Shown here piece by piece: positions 17,423 to 25,873 of a stretch of DNA of 64,000 nt. How positions within the stretch are numbered: the stretch's first letter is position 1; each line of letters begins with the position of its first letter. A program made the position numbers and the translations under genes. The notes below the pieces were generated by a model that searched no databases, had not been told where the DNA came from, and was given only the letters and a program-made list of their open reading frames with translations. This DNA is from Sporosarcina luteola (GTDB lineage: Bacteria > Bacillota > Bacilli > Bacillales_A > Planococcaceae): positions 310,001 through 374,000 of the forward strand of contig NZ_JAMBOK010000002.1 of the NCBI RefSeq assembly GCF_023715585.1, read 5' to 3'.

Positions 17423-19015
17423 TTAGTGTTCGCCAAGCAACGGAACTTGCCATTCCTTTTCAACAGGGTAATAGAATGACATCGAAACGAGGTATAGCGT
17501 CAATTCTTCGGGCACTTCTGTCAAACCTTCTAATTCCAGAGCTAATCTTGCCTTGCGTCCGTTTTTGTCCAATTGACCCTCAGTGTAGGAGCCGTTGAGA
17601 TTGAAATTGGCAGTGTAGCTATTTCCTTTGTCGTCTACGGCTATCCAGTTGCCCAACTCTGAGTTAAGTGTGTTGATTCTACCCTCCAAATTGATGATGA
17701 CGGATTTTTCTTGTCCGGACTCTGGCTTTCTCACACTTGTGACCTTTAAATGATTTCCTTTATAGTCTAGCGTTAAGGGATGTTTAGTAATCTCTTTCGG
17801 TTTGATTGTCAAGGAAAGGTCTGTAGTTTCTTTTTTATAGACACCCTCCAAAACAAAGGTCAGTTGATTTTCATTCTTAGGGATGAATAAATGGGTCCAA
17901 GTAGTATGGCCAAATTTATCCATCTCTTCGCCTATCCATCGCAACATGCCAGTTGTCCCTGAAACAAGTGAGTGGCTCGTTGAATAAATCACTTCGTCCT
18001 CTGCATTTTTAATATGATAGGCTATTCCTGAAGTGTTCCTGGGGACAAGCGAATCCATTTTATCTTTGCCATGCTTATCCTCAAACGCGCGCATGGCCCT
18101 TTCATACTTTGTTTTTTCCTCTTCTGTAAGTGAGGTCTCGAAAAATAATCCAAAAGAAGAGGGGGCGATTTGCAGTTTCTTCAAATTGATTTCCACACCG
18201 TGATGGACGGCGGATGCATCCTTTAAATCGACCAATTTTGTAAGCCTATGATTTTCATGCAGATCGACAGGGACCTGTAACTGCCAATTGCCCTTTACTC
18301 CATTCAGTTCGACAAGATTGAATTGAATCATAAGTTTTTCTATAGAATTTCCTTGATCGTGAAGATTGAACTCTACGTAACCATAGTCACTCCCTTTACG
18401 CCAGCTTGTTCCAAATCCTTTCACTTCGTTGCCGTTTTGATCAATGGCTGTAATTTTATTGCGGTAATGCAAATAGTTCAATTGAGTATCTTGTGGAATT
18501 CCCTTTTCATTTAGCACTTTGTAGGAGAGTGAGACCCTTGACGTATCGGCAATGACTTCTTCCACAACAAGCGTCAGTCCCTGATCTTCAACTTGTAAAT
18601 CAACCTGTTGTGTAAGCCCAGCCTCTGCAGCTTTATTCAACCCTATATCGACTTGGTCGGAAGAGAACAGACCACCGATAAATTGAGCAAAGGCCGGATT
18701 TACAGTCGCGCCGATCCCAACAGCTAAAACGATGCCTGCAGCAGTTAAGGCGGCTTGTTTCCAAATCTTCGTCCGACGCTGTTTTTCCGGTTTTTCATAT
18801 GGCTCTAGCTGATCTAAGACGAGATCAGTAAAATTATCAGGCAAGGTCGGAGTTTGCAACGTTTCCTCAATGAAGCGCTGTTCCTCTTGAAAGGCATTCA
18901 CAACTACTCCACAAGAAGTGCATGACTGTAAGTGCGTTTTAATTTCAGCCATTTCGTGTTCAGGTAGCAGCTGATCTACGAATTGCGAAAGTTTATCCGC
19001 CGTTGGACAGTTCAT
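17423..19015 (-). CDS. DUF4179-type anti-sigma factor
   Basis: This 530-residue membrane protein begins with a zinc-binding anti-sigma motif (H28-x3-C32-x2-C35), has one transmembrane segment at about 87-107, then DUF4179-like and DUF5643-like extracytoplasmic regions. It overlaps the sigma gene upstream by 23 bp, typical of a sigma/anti-sigma pair. By family knowledge the N-terminus binds the sigma factor and the large outer domain senses an envelope signal. The inducing signal is not evident. Confidence 0.88.
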   Translation of the reverse strand: MNCPTADKLSQFVDQLLPEHEMAEIKTHLQSCTSCGVVVNAFQEEQRFIEETLQTPTLPDNFTDLVLDQLEPYEKPEKQRRTKIWKQAALTAAGIVLAVGIGATVNPAFAQFIGGLFSSDQVDIGLNKAAEAGLTQQVDLQVEDQGLTLVVEEVIADTSRVSLSYKVLNEKGIPQDTQLNYLHYRNKITAIDQNGNEVKGFGTSWRKGSDYGYVEFNLHDQGNSIEKLMIQFNLVELNGVKGNWQLQVPVDLHENHRLTKLVDLKDASAVHHGVEINLKKLQIAPSSFGLFFETSLTEEEKTKYERAMRAFEDKHGKDKMDSLVPRNTSGIAYHIKNAEDEVIYSTSHSLVSGTTGMLRWIGEEMDKFGHTTWTHLFIPKNENQLTFVLEGVYKKETTDLSLTIKPKEITKHPLTLDYKGNHLKVTSVRKPESGQEKSVIINLEGRINTLNSELGNWIAVDDKGNSYTANFNLNGSYTEGQLDKNGRKARLALELEGLTEVPEELTLYLVSMSFYYPVEKEWQVPLLGEH

Positions 19016-19553
19016 GAAAAATTCCTCCTCCTTGTTTTACGGTTTCCCTCATCTTTTTCTTTGCACGATGCAGTTTATTACGCACTGTTGATAGAGGGAC
19101 GTCCATCAATTCACTAATTTCTTTATAACTAACTTCATTTATATAACGGAGAAGAATGATCAGTCGCTCATCTTCAGGCAATGTGGAAATCAGACGTTCC
19201 AACTGCCGGCTTTTCTCTTTTTTCAAGAACACAACTTCTGGATGCTCTCTATTGACCACTTTTGTTTCGTCGATTTCAACGGTGGAGTACCGTTTTTTAC
19301 GGAATTCATCCATGCAATGATTGATCGCCACCCGGTATAGCCAGCTGGAGAAAGACCCGTCCGTATTGTATTTATCAAGATTCCGATACACTTTGATAAA
19401 TGCATCTTGAACGAGGTCCTGGGCATCTTGCGGGTTTTTCGTCATCCGCAGAATGGTCGCATATAATTGGTTTTTATATTTGTTAATAATGTGTGCGTAG
19501 GCTTGTTTATCGCCTGCCAACACTTGCTGTATCCACAGCTGCTCTTGTTCCAT
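18993..19553 (-). CDS. ECF-type RNA polymerase sigma factor
   Basis: This 186-residue ECF sigma factor has region 2 (AQDLVQDAFIKVYRNLDKY, SSWLYRVAINHCMDEFRKK) and region 4 (LPEDERLIILLRYINEVSY, PLSTVRNKLHRAKKKM). ATG 19553 is preceded by GGAGG. It is paired with the anti-sigma gene at 17423-19015 and resembles the SigV/SigX/SigM group more than SigW, but the exact orthology is not clear. Confidence 0.9.
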   Translation of the reverse strand: MEQEQLWIQQVLAGDKQAYAHIINKYKNQLYATILRMTKNPQDAQDLVQDAFIKVYRNLDKYNTDGSFSSWLYRVAINHCMDEFRKKRYSTVEIDETKVVNREHPEVVFLKKEKSRQLERLISTLPEDERLIILLRYINEVSYKEISELMDVPLSTVRNKLHRAKKKMRETVKQGGGIFHELSNGG

Positions 19554-19574
19554 AGTGACCTCCTAACTGAAACG

Positions 19575-19601
19575 GACATGCGCATGTCGTTTGGTGTTTC
19601 A
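19575..19601 (-). promoter_or_regulatory. Candidate ECF promoter with embedded 14-bp palindrome
   Basis: On the minus strand TGAAAC (19596-19601) is followed after 17 bp by TGTC (19575-19578), one base off the CGTC element. A perfect palindrome GACATGCGCATGTC occupies 19575-19588. A second TGAAAC lies on the plus strand at 19568-19573. Confidence 0.45.
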
Positions 19602-19657
19602 TATAGTATAACGGGTTTACTCACTGGAAAATTTCATTTTTTCCAAAACTTTCAACG

Positions 19658-19783
19658 CGAGTCGGTGGTAAAGTGGGGAAAGTCGGTGGTAAACACCATA
19701 GAATCGGTGATAAAGTGCCGAGAATCGGTGATAAAATTTAGAGAGTCGGTGATAAACCCGCAAAAGTCGGTGATAACGAGTGC
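19658..19783. repeat. 21-bp-period tandem array, CGGTG family (6 units)
   Basis: TCGGTGRTAAA begins at 19662, 19683, 19704, 19725, 19746 and 19767; every interval is exactly 21 bp. Cores are near-identical and the 9-10 bases between them vary. The array fills the region between the divergent sigma gene and methyltransferase gene. The minus-strand frame through it would encode YHR-x4 heptads but has no ribosome site. Confidence 0.92.
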
Positions 19784-19862
19784 GTGGGGGGATGCAGACA
19801 GATATACAGACGACACAATATGATAAACTTAGGGAAATCATCGTGAAAGGAACGGATAGCTG

Positions 19863-20471
19863 ATGACGAATTTTTGGCATGAGCGATTTTCTACAGAAGA
19901 GTATATATACGGAAAAGAGCCGAATCAGTTTGTCGTGGAAGCTGCGCGCATGTTGCCGAAAGGAAAAGTGCTTTGCATCGCAGAAGGTGAGGGGCGCAAT
20001 GCTGTCTACTTAGCATCCCTCGGATTTGATGTGACTGCATGGGACTATGCGCAGGCCGGGCTCGATAAGACAAACCAATTGGCGAATGAAAAAGGGGTTG
20101 CCGTTAAGACGGAGCTTCGTGACTTGGCGGAAGTTGTTTGGGAAGAGGAGCAGTGGGATGCGATCGTCCACATTTTCGGCCATTTCCCCGCGGATGTCAT
20201 GAATCGGACGGCAGCAGGCGTTCAGAAAGCGCTGAAAGTAGGTGGCTTTTATGTCAGCGAATTATATACGAAAGAGCAACTTCGGTACGGTACAGGCGGA
20301 CCGCGAGATGCGGCGATGCTTGCGGATCCAGCGGGCATTTTGCAAAAGTTCGATGGATATTTCATCAAACATTTCCACGTCGGGGAAGTAAACCGTGAAG
20401 AAGGGCAGCTTCATACAGGAACGGCCCATGTTGTACAAAGCATTTTTCAAAAGAGGGAGGAAGCGAACTAA
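19863..20471 (+). CDS. Class I SAM-dependent methyltransferase (TehB-like)
   Basis: This 202-residue cytosolic protein has the SAM-binding stretch VLCIAEGEGRNAVYLA near residue 36 (motif I), motif II VTAWDYAQ and the post-motif DAIVHIFGHFP. It is like the small-molecule methyltransferases often called tellurite-resistance TehB-like; the substrate is unknown. Its stop overlaps the ywbE start (TAATG), so the two are translated together. Confidence 0.85.
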   Translation: MTNFWHERFSTEEYIYGKEPNQFVVEAARMLPKGKVLCIAEGEGRNAVYLASLGFDVTAWDYAQAGLDKTNQLANEKGVAVKTELRDLAEVVWEEEQWDAIVHIFGHFPADVMNRTAAGVQKALKVGGFYVSELYTKEQLRYGTGGPRDAAMLADPAGILQKFDGYFIKHFHVGEVNREEGQLHTGTAHVVQSIFQKREEAN

Positions 20472-20665
20472 TGGACGGACGTAATCGAAGTGATGTGAAG
20501 CCAGGAATTAAGGTCGCAGTCATCCTGAAAAAGGACCAGCGCACAGGCGTGAAAACGGAAGGGGTCGTCAAGGATTTATTGACAAACTCGAGCTTCCATC
20601 CGCATGGCATCAAAGTACGGCTCGAGGACGGACAAGTCGGCAGGGTGAGCGATATATTAGGGTGA
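20471..20665 (+). CDS. ywbE: YwbE family protein
   Basis: This 64-residue protein matches the recalled YwbE family (DUF2196), with KPGIKVAVILKKDQRTG and the strongly conserved LTNSSFHPHGIKVRLEDG stretch. The role is unknown. It starts on the last base of the methyltransferase stop codon. Confidence 0.9.
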   Translation: MDGRNRSDVKPGIKVAVILKKDQRTGVKTEGVVKDLLTNSSFHPHGIKVRLEDGQVGRVSDILG

Positions 20666-20708
20666 ATGCGTAAAAATTCAGTGCGAAATTGAATACATCT
20701 AACATTGG

Positions 20709-20739
20709 CCGGATGGATTACTCCATTCGGTATTTTTTT
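20709..20739 (+). terminator. Terminator after ywbE
   Basis: CCGGATGGA (20709-20717) pairs with TCCATTCGG (20722-20730) with one wobble, followed by TATTTTTTT. Confidence 0.8.
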
Positions 20740-20817
20740 ATTCCCTTACTTCAACCAATTATTGACAAAATATTGTATACTGTTTGAAAGGAAGAGTTGC
20801 CAAAAGGGGGAGACATC

Positions 20818-21966
20818 ATGCAAACTGTCTGGAGCATGTTATCAGTTTTATTCATATGGGCGTTAGTATTTCCATTTGCGGGATTCGCAGCGTTTTTATT
20901 ATATATTTCAAATAAAGGTTTTTTTGTGCCGCTCGTCATTGCAGCTTACATATCATTCGGTGCAATGCTTGTCATGGCGCGCTTTGAATTGTTCAAATAT
21001 AAGAAACAGTTCTGGCTCGGCGCGGGGGCTCTCATCGCTGTGTCGCTTCTGTTCACGATACCGGCCGTCTATGATAAAACACGGCCAGTTATTACCGATG
21101 GACAAGTTGAATTAGCTGCATACCAGCCGTTTGAAAAGAGAACAAAGGCTGTATCTTTAGATGAGCCTGCAACTTTGCACATCGAGGACGACTTGCCGAT
21201 CATCGATGGGGCTACAGCGCTTTATCCAATTTACGCGGCATTCGCACAAGCCATTTATCCTGAAAAAGAGTACCAGCCTTATAACAGCGAAGTAATGTCG
21301 AATCGGACTGAAGCTGCCTATACGAACTTGATTGACGGAAAAGTGGATATCATTTTCGTGTTGGGGCCGTCTACAACGCAGCTGAACCAAGCGGAAAATG
21401 CTGGCAAGGAGCTGAAGCTGACGCCGATCGGGAAGGAGGCATTCGTCTTTTTCGTCAATTCCAAGAACCCGGTGGAAAGCTTGACTGAGGATGAAATCAA
21501 AGGGATTTACTCAGGGAAGATTACGAATTGGAAAGATGTCGGTGGGAAAGACAATGAAATCCGTGCATTCCAACGACCCGAAAATAGTGGCAGTCAAACT
21601 GCGCTGCGAAACTTCATGGGTCTTACGCCAATTATGAAGCCGCCGACAGAGGATGTCATGTCACTCATGGGCACGGTTATCGGCGAAGTGTCCGACTATA
21701 AAAATCATAAAAACGCAATCGGCTACACATTCAGGTACTACTCGACGAAGATGGTGAAAAACAATAGAATCCGGCTTCTTGGTGTGAACGGCGTTGAACC
21801 GACCATAGATACAATCAGGTCCGGGGAGTATCCGATTACGAATGAATTTTACGCAGTGACGGCAGGAAGCGAAAACCCGAATGTAGAAGCGTTCATAGAG
21901 TGGGTTCTGTCGGATGAAGGGCAGGAAATTATCGAGAAGACGGGATATGTTCCAGTCGGGAAGTGA
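20818..21966 (+). CDS. PstS-like substrate-binding protein with three N-terminal membrane segments
   Basis: This 382-residue protein starts with three hydrophobic segments in the first about 85 residues, then a PBP-like domain of the PstS type (IIDGATALYPIYAAFAQ, the GKITNWKDVGG stretch near residue 225, RPENSGSQTALRNF). There is no lipobox, so the domain is anchored by membrane helices. No permease or ATPase gene is adjacent. ATG 20818 follows AAGGGGGAGA. It may be a phosphate or other anion sensor or an auxiliary binding protein; this is inference. Confidence 0.8.
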   Translation: MQTVWSMLSVLFIWALVFPFAGFAAFLLYISNKGFFVPLVIAAYISFGAMLVMARFELFKYKKQFWLGAGALIAVSLLFTIPAVYDKTRPVITDGQVELAAYQPFEKRTKAVSLDEPATLHIEDDLPIIDGATALYPIYAAFAQAIYPEKEYQPYNSEVMSNRTEAAYTNLIDGKVDIIFVLGPSTTQLNQAENAGKELKLTPIGKEAFVFFVNSKNPVESLTEDEIKGIYSGKITNWKDVGGKDNEIRAFQRPENSGSQTALRNFMGLTPIMKPPTEDVMSLMGTVIGEVSDYKNHKNAIGYTFRYYSTKMVKNNRIRLLGVNGVEPTIDTIRSGEYPITNEFYAVTAGSENPNVEAFIEWVLSDEGQEIIEKTGYVPVGK

Positions 21967-21990
21967 CTAAACAGGAAGGGGGTGCATGAT

Positions 21991-22224
21991 ATGATCGTCG
22001 CCCTTTGGCAAGCTTCATTGATCATATCGGTTCTTTCATTCTTATTCGGCCTATTAACCAAGTCTAAAACGTCATTGCTCATTAGCTTTTTCACTTCTTT
22101 ACCGATTGCATATTATTTTTTCGGCGCAAACAATGCATTGAAACTAGTGGCGCTGTTCTCAGTTGTTCCCTTAGTGATCAAGTATTTGTTTTATCGGCAT
22201 GAAAGAAGGAGAGTGCACTCATGA
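21991..22224 (+). CDS. Small membrane protein
   Basis: This 77-residue protein is almost wholly hydrophobic with three predicted membrane segments and a basic C-terminus (YRHERRRVHS). ATG 21991 follows GGAAGGGGG at 21974-21982; an upstream GTG at 21982 is less likely. It sits 24 bp after the PstS-like gene and overlaps the next gene by 4 bp (ATGA), so all three are probably one operon. I do not recognise the family. Confidence 0.75.
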   Translation: MIVALWQASLIISVLSFLFGLLTKSKTSLLISFFTSLPIAYYFFGANNALKLVALFSVVPLVIKYLFYRHERRRVHS

Positions 22225-23225
22225 CCTTTACAGAAACGTTTGAGATTAAACATCCAATCACCCAAGCCCCAATGGCAGGTGTCACGACGCCCAAATTCGT
22301 GGCGGCTGCGGCGAAAGCGGGAGTATTGGGATCCATCGGTGCAGGCTATTTATCCGCGGAAGCTACCCGGGATTTCATTCGCGAAGTCAAAAAGCTCACC
22401 GATAAGCCGTTCGCAGTCAACCTATTCATACCGGAACATGTGGACATGGACCAAGAGCAGCTGCGCCAAGCGTATTTGGCATTGGAGCCGATCTGCAAAA
22501 AGCTCGGCATACCTTATGGGGAGGCGCCGCTTTCCGAGCCTTCATTTGACGAGCAGGTAGATGTCCTGATCGATGAGAGGGTCGCTGTATGCTCCTTTAC
22601 TTTCGGTTTGCCCGAAAAAACAGTTGTCCGGAAATTGAAGGAGCATGACATCTACCTGATTGGAACGGCAACGACAGTCGAAGAAGCCGTCCTAGCAGAA
22701 CAAATCGGAATGGACGCAGTTGTGGCACAAGGCGCGGAAGCGGGAGGACATCGCGGTTCATTCATCGGCGAACAGCTTGTACCCCTAGAAGAGCTACTTC
22801 CTTCAATTGTGAAGGCTGTCAGCATTCCAGTCATTGCAGCTGGTGGAATCGCTAACAAGGAGCATCTCGAACTTCAACTCTCCCGCGGAGCAGCAGCCGT
22901 CCAAATCGGCACCGCATTGTTAGCAGCAGATGAAAGCGGTGCTCATCCGCTCTACAAAGAAGCCGTTTTGGCGGCCGTCGACAATCGTACAGTGCTTACA
23001 AAAGCGTTCTCTGGAAAACAGGCAAGAGGCATCCGAAACGAGTTCATAGAATTGACGGCAAGCGTCCCGATTGCTCCTTATCCATACCAAAACGACTTGA
23101 CGAAGAAAATCCGAAGCGAAGCGGCAAAGCTTGGGAAACCGGAGTTCATGTCACTTTGGGCAGGGGAGAGCGTCCATGAAACAACGGAGGGAACGGTAGA
23201 GGAGATCATAGGGAAGTTCATTTGA
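22221..23225 (+). CDS. Nitronate monooxygenase-like FMN enzyme
   Basis: This 334-residue TIM-barrel flavoprotein has QAPMAGVTTPKF at the start, AQGAEAGGHRG near residue 170 with the catalytic His of 2-nitropropane-dioxygenase-type enzymes, and the phosphate-binding IPVIAAGGIA stretch. It likely oxidises alkyl nitronates such as propionate-3-nitronate, though related enoyl-reductase roles exist. It overlaps the small membrane gene by 4 bp. Confidence 0.85.
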   Translation: MTFTETFEIKHPITQAPMAGVTTPKFVAAAAKAGVLGSIGAGYLSAEATRDFIREVKKLTDKPFAVNLFIPEHVDMDQEQLRQAYLALEPICKKLGIPYGEAPLSEPSFDEQVDVLIDERVAVCSFTFGLPEKTVVRKLKEHDIYLIGTATTVEEAVLAEQIGMDAVVAQGAEAGGHRGSFIGEQLVPLEELLPSIVKAVSIPVIAAGGIANKEHLELQLSRGAAAVQIGTALLAADESGAHPLYKEAVLAAVDNRTVLTKAFSGKQARGIRNEFIELTASVPIAPYPYQNDLTKKIRSEAAKLGKPEFMSLWAGESVHETTEGTVEEIIGKFI

Positions 23226-23312
23226 ATAGAGAAGGGTGAAAAGAAGTGTCTAGGGGCGTGGCGTGATTTTTTGTGTTTTCTCTGCAATATTTGAAAGAAA
23301 CTGAAAATAATA

Positions 23313-23478
23313 TTTAAATTTATCTTGAAATGAAGTATACTAATGTACAAACCTTGCAGGCCGATAGGGAAGGCCCACGTTACTCATGTTGCAACCGTCT
23401 TTTGAATAGTCTATTTACTAAAGGCTTCACTAACGGGCTAAAAGAGATCACTCCCAAATGGGAGAAAGGGGAAAAGAA
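23313..23478 (+). promoter_or_regulatory. Candidate promoter and leader of cstA
   Basis: TTTAAA (23313-23318) and TATACT (23336-23341) are 17 bp apart. The roughly 130-base leader holds GGCC-N9-GGCC flanked by TTGCA and TGCAA, and a CTCCC-AAAT-GGGAG hairpin just before the ribosome site. I cannot assign a known riboswitch class. Confidence 0.4.
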
Positions 23479-24936
23479 ATGATTACGTTCTTATTTGGTA
23501 TCGTCTTATTGATTGTCGGTTATTTCACGTATGGCAAATTCATCGAGAAGATGTTTGGGGTGAAGGAAGACCGTGCGACACCTGCGTATACGAGCGGTGA
23601 TGGCGTGGACTATGTGCCGATGAGCACAAAGAAAAACTCATTGATCCAGCTGTTGAACATTGCGGGGGTTGGTCCGATATTCGGTCCGATCATGGGGGCG
23701 CTTTATGGTCCGATTGCATTCATTTGGATTGTAATTGGCGCAATTTTTGCAGGTGCTGTCCATGACTATTTGACGGGGATGATCTCCATCCGTAACCGCG
23801 GGGCGCATTTGCCTGAGCTTGCAGGTAAGTTTTTGGGGAAATTCATGAAACATATCGTAAATGCTTTTGCGATTCTCTTATTGGTGCTTGTTGGAACGGT
23901 ATTCGTTTCCGCGCCGGCTGGATTGCTGTACAACTTGATGAACGGTTGGATGGCGATGGGTATCATCGTTGCGCTTATTTTCGCCTATTATATTCTTGCG
24001 ACACTATTGCCGATTGATAAGATCATCGGCCGTTTCTATCCGGTTTTCGGAGCACTTTTAATCATCAGTGCTGTCGGGGTTGGCGGAATGATGCTCATCA
24101 AAGGAGTACAAATTCCCGAGCTGACATTCGCGAATATGCATCCAGACAAATTAGCGATTTTCCCGCTATTATTCTTAACAATTTCATGTGGTGCATTGTC
24201 TGGTTTCCATGCAACACAATCACCGATCATCTCACGTACGACGCAAAAAGAAGGTCAAGGCCGTAAGATTTTCTACGGTATGATGATTGCAGAAGCGATT
24301 ATCGCGATGATCTGGGCAGCAGCAGGAATGGCGCTGTTCAATGGGTATGGCGGCTTGAATGAGATGTTGGCTGCAGGCGGTCCTGCATTGATTGTCAGCG
24401 AAGCTTCGACGATGATGTTGGGCGCAGTAGGTGGAACGCTTGCAATCCTAGGCGTCATCATCCTTCCGATCACATCCGGCGATACGGCATTCCGTAGTGC
24501 CCGTATGATCATTGCGGACTATTTCAAATTGCCGCAAGTGAAGATTGCGAGCCGTCTTTGGATTGCTGCACCGATGTTCATCATTTCTATTGCCTTGACG
24601 CAAGTCGACTTTAATATCCTTTGGCGCTACTTCTCATGGGCGAACCAATCGACAGCTGTCATCGCGTTATTCGTAGGTGCGATGTATCTGTTCATTGCGC
24701 GGAAGAACTACTGGGTTGCACTCATTCCGGGAACGTTCATGCTGATGGCGACAATGACGTATATTTTGAACGCGACAATCGGCTTCGGGTTGCCGATGAA
24801 TGTGGCATATATCGGGGCAACAGTCATTTCCATCTTCCTCGTCGTGCTATTCTTCTTCGCGGCGGTTCGGGCAAGAGCTGCACAAATTCCACTGGAAGAA
24901 GACATTTCGCATTGGAATAGTGCAACAACAAACTGA
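23479..24936 (+). CDS. cstA: Carbon starvation protein CstA family transporter
   Basis: This 485-residue integral membrane protein is rich in long hydrophobic segments. It carries the CstA-type stretches QLLNIAGVGPIFGPIMGALYG, SGFHATQSPIISRTTQKE and ITSGDTAFRSARM. By family knowledge it imports pyruvate or small peptides under carbon limitation. It is shorter than E. coli CstA and matches the short CstA branch. ATG 23479 follows AAAGGGGAAAAG; the upstream in-frame start at 23458 is unlikely. Confidence 0.88.
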   Translation: MITFLFGIVLLIVGYFTYGKFIEKMFGVKEDRATPAYTSGDGVDYVPMSTKKNSLIQLLNIAGVGPIFGPIMGALYGPIAFIWIVIGAIFAGAVHDYLTGMISIRNRGAHLPELAGKFLGKFMKHIVNAFAILLLVLVGTVFVSAPAGLLYNLMNGWMAMGIIVALIFAYYILATLLPIDKIIGRFYPVFGALLIISAVGVGGMMLIKGVQIPELTFANMHPDKLAIFPLLFLTISCGALSGFHATQSPIISRTTQKEGQGRKIFYGMMIAEAIIAMIWAAAGMALFNGYGGLNEMLAAGGPALIVSEASTMMLGAVGGTLAILGVIILPITSGDTAFRSARMIIADYFKLPQVKIASRLWIAAPMFIISIALTQVDFNILWRYFSWANQSTAVIALFVGAMYLFIARKNYWVALIPGTFMLMATMTYILNATIGFGLPMNVAYIGATVISIFLVVLFFFAAVRARAAQIPLEEDISHWNSATTN

Positions 24937-24948
24937 TTGTAACTCTGA

Positions 24949-24978
24949 AAAAGAGGCGGCCAAGGCTGCCTCTTTTTA
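24949..24978 (+). terminator. Terminator between cstA and the convergent DUF3888 gene
   Basis: AAAGAGGC (24951-24958) pairs with GCCTCTTT (24969-24976), with GCC/GGC pairing inside. A and T runs flank it, so it can work in both directions. Confidence 0.85.
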
Positions 24979-25725
24979 CATATACCAAAGCAAGTCGTAC
25001 TCCATCTTCTTGCCTTTTTCACTGTCCTGGTCGACGACTTTCCAAATGCCATTCTCCTTCAGGACCTTATAATAGAAATTGGTTCCATCGGCTGTCTTAA
25101 ACAAAATGAAGCCTTCATTGCCTTTAACGAAAGTTACCGGGTTGATCACATTTTTGTAAGGCGGTTGAATTTCCGTGCTGAGAATGTTGATGACAATTTC
25201 TTCTGCGATATGTGCGAGGGAGTTGAAATCGTTATGTTTTTCAGCCTTATACCGTAATTGGTTGTAATCATACCTTTCATACGGAAGTAAATTTAAATGA
25301 AAAGACTTTTTAATGTCGATGAGCGCTTCCTTGTAAAACTGGTGCAATTTTTTTTCCTCTTCATCGCCTTCATGTGCAAAATCGAGCAATTTTACGCCTT
25401 TCGGACTGATTCCAAACTGTAATGTCTCTTTTCCGTAAGGCGGGTTTTCTGCTGTCTCAAACGTACTTACCTGAACTACGACTGTAAATGAAAATCCTCC
25501 ATTCTCCTCTCGCTTGATGTCCGATATTTTAGCGTCGTACAATCCGTATGATTTATCGTAGCCGTAATATTGAATGATCCCTTCCGAGATATAGGGCTGA
25601 AGGGTTGCAAGCAAGGCGTCTTGGACGGATTGTTGGTCAATGCCGGGCTGTTCGGCTTTGGTCATAAGAGGTTGAAGCAGCATCGAAATCAGGAGAAACG
25701 GAACTAGTATATGTGGAATTTTCAA
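24976..25725 (-). CDS. Secreted DUF3888 domain protein
   Basis: This 249-residue protein has a signal peptide ending near TKA-EQ (about residue 24) and a DUF3888-like region (ALLATLQPYISEGIIQYYGY and YGLYDAKI). It is probably exported; the function is unknown. Translation begins at TTG 25725 with AGGAGG eight bases before. Its last codons overlap the hairpin shared with cstA. Confidence 0.8.
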   Translation of the reverse strand: MKIPHILVPFLLISMLLQPLMTKAEQPGIDQQSVQDALLATLQPYISEGIIQYYGYDKSYGLYDAKISDIKREENGGFSFTVVVQVSTFETAENPPYGKETLQFGISPKGVKLLDFAHEGDEEEKKLHQFYKEALIDIKKSFHLNLLPYERYDYNQLRYKAEKHNDFNSLAHIAEEIVINILSTEIQPPYKNVINPVTFVKGNEGFILFKTADGTNFYYKVLKENGIWKVVDQDSEKGKKMEYDLLWYM

Positions 25726-25873
25726 TAAGGAAACCTCCTAACCGTTTTGTCCTTAGGTTTGCCTGTGTCGATGAATCAATACATGTATGAACTTTGAAAA
25801 AAGTGCCTTGGAACGAGGGTTGTTGCGTTATAATGAAATAAATTATTTGATTACGTGGATACCGGAGGATGTT

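Noticed and set aside
19617..19880. 87-codon minus-strand frame with YHR heptads
   Set aside because: It is the translation of the 21-bp array, without a ribosome site, across a divergent promoter region.
20762..20781. SigA promoter TTGACA with TATACT before the PstS-like gene
   Set aside because: The two elements are only 8 bp apart, too close for a sigma-70-type promoter.
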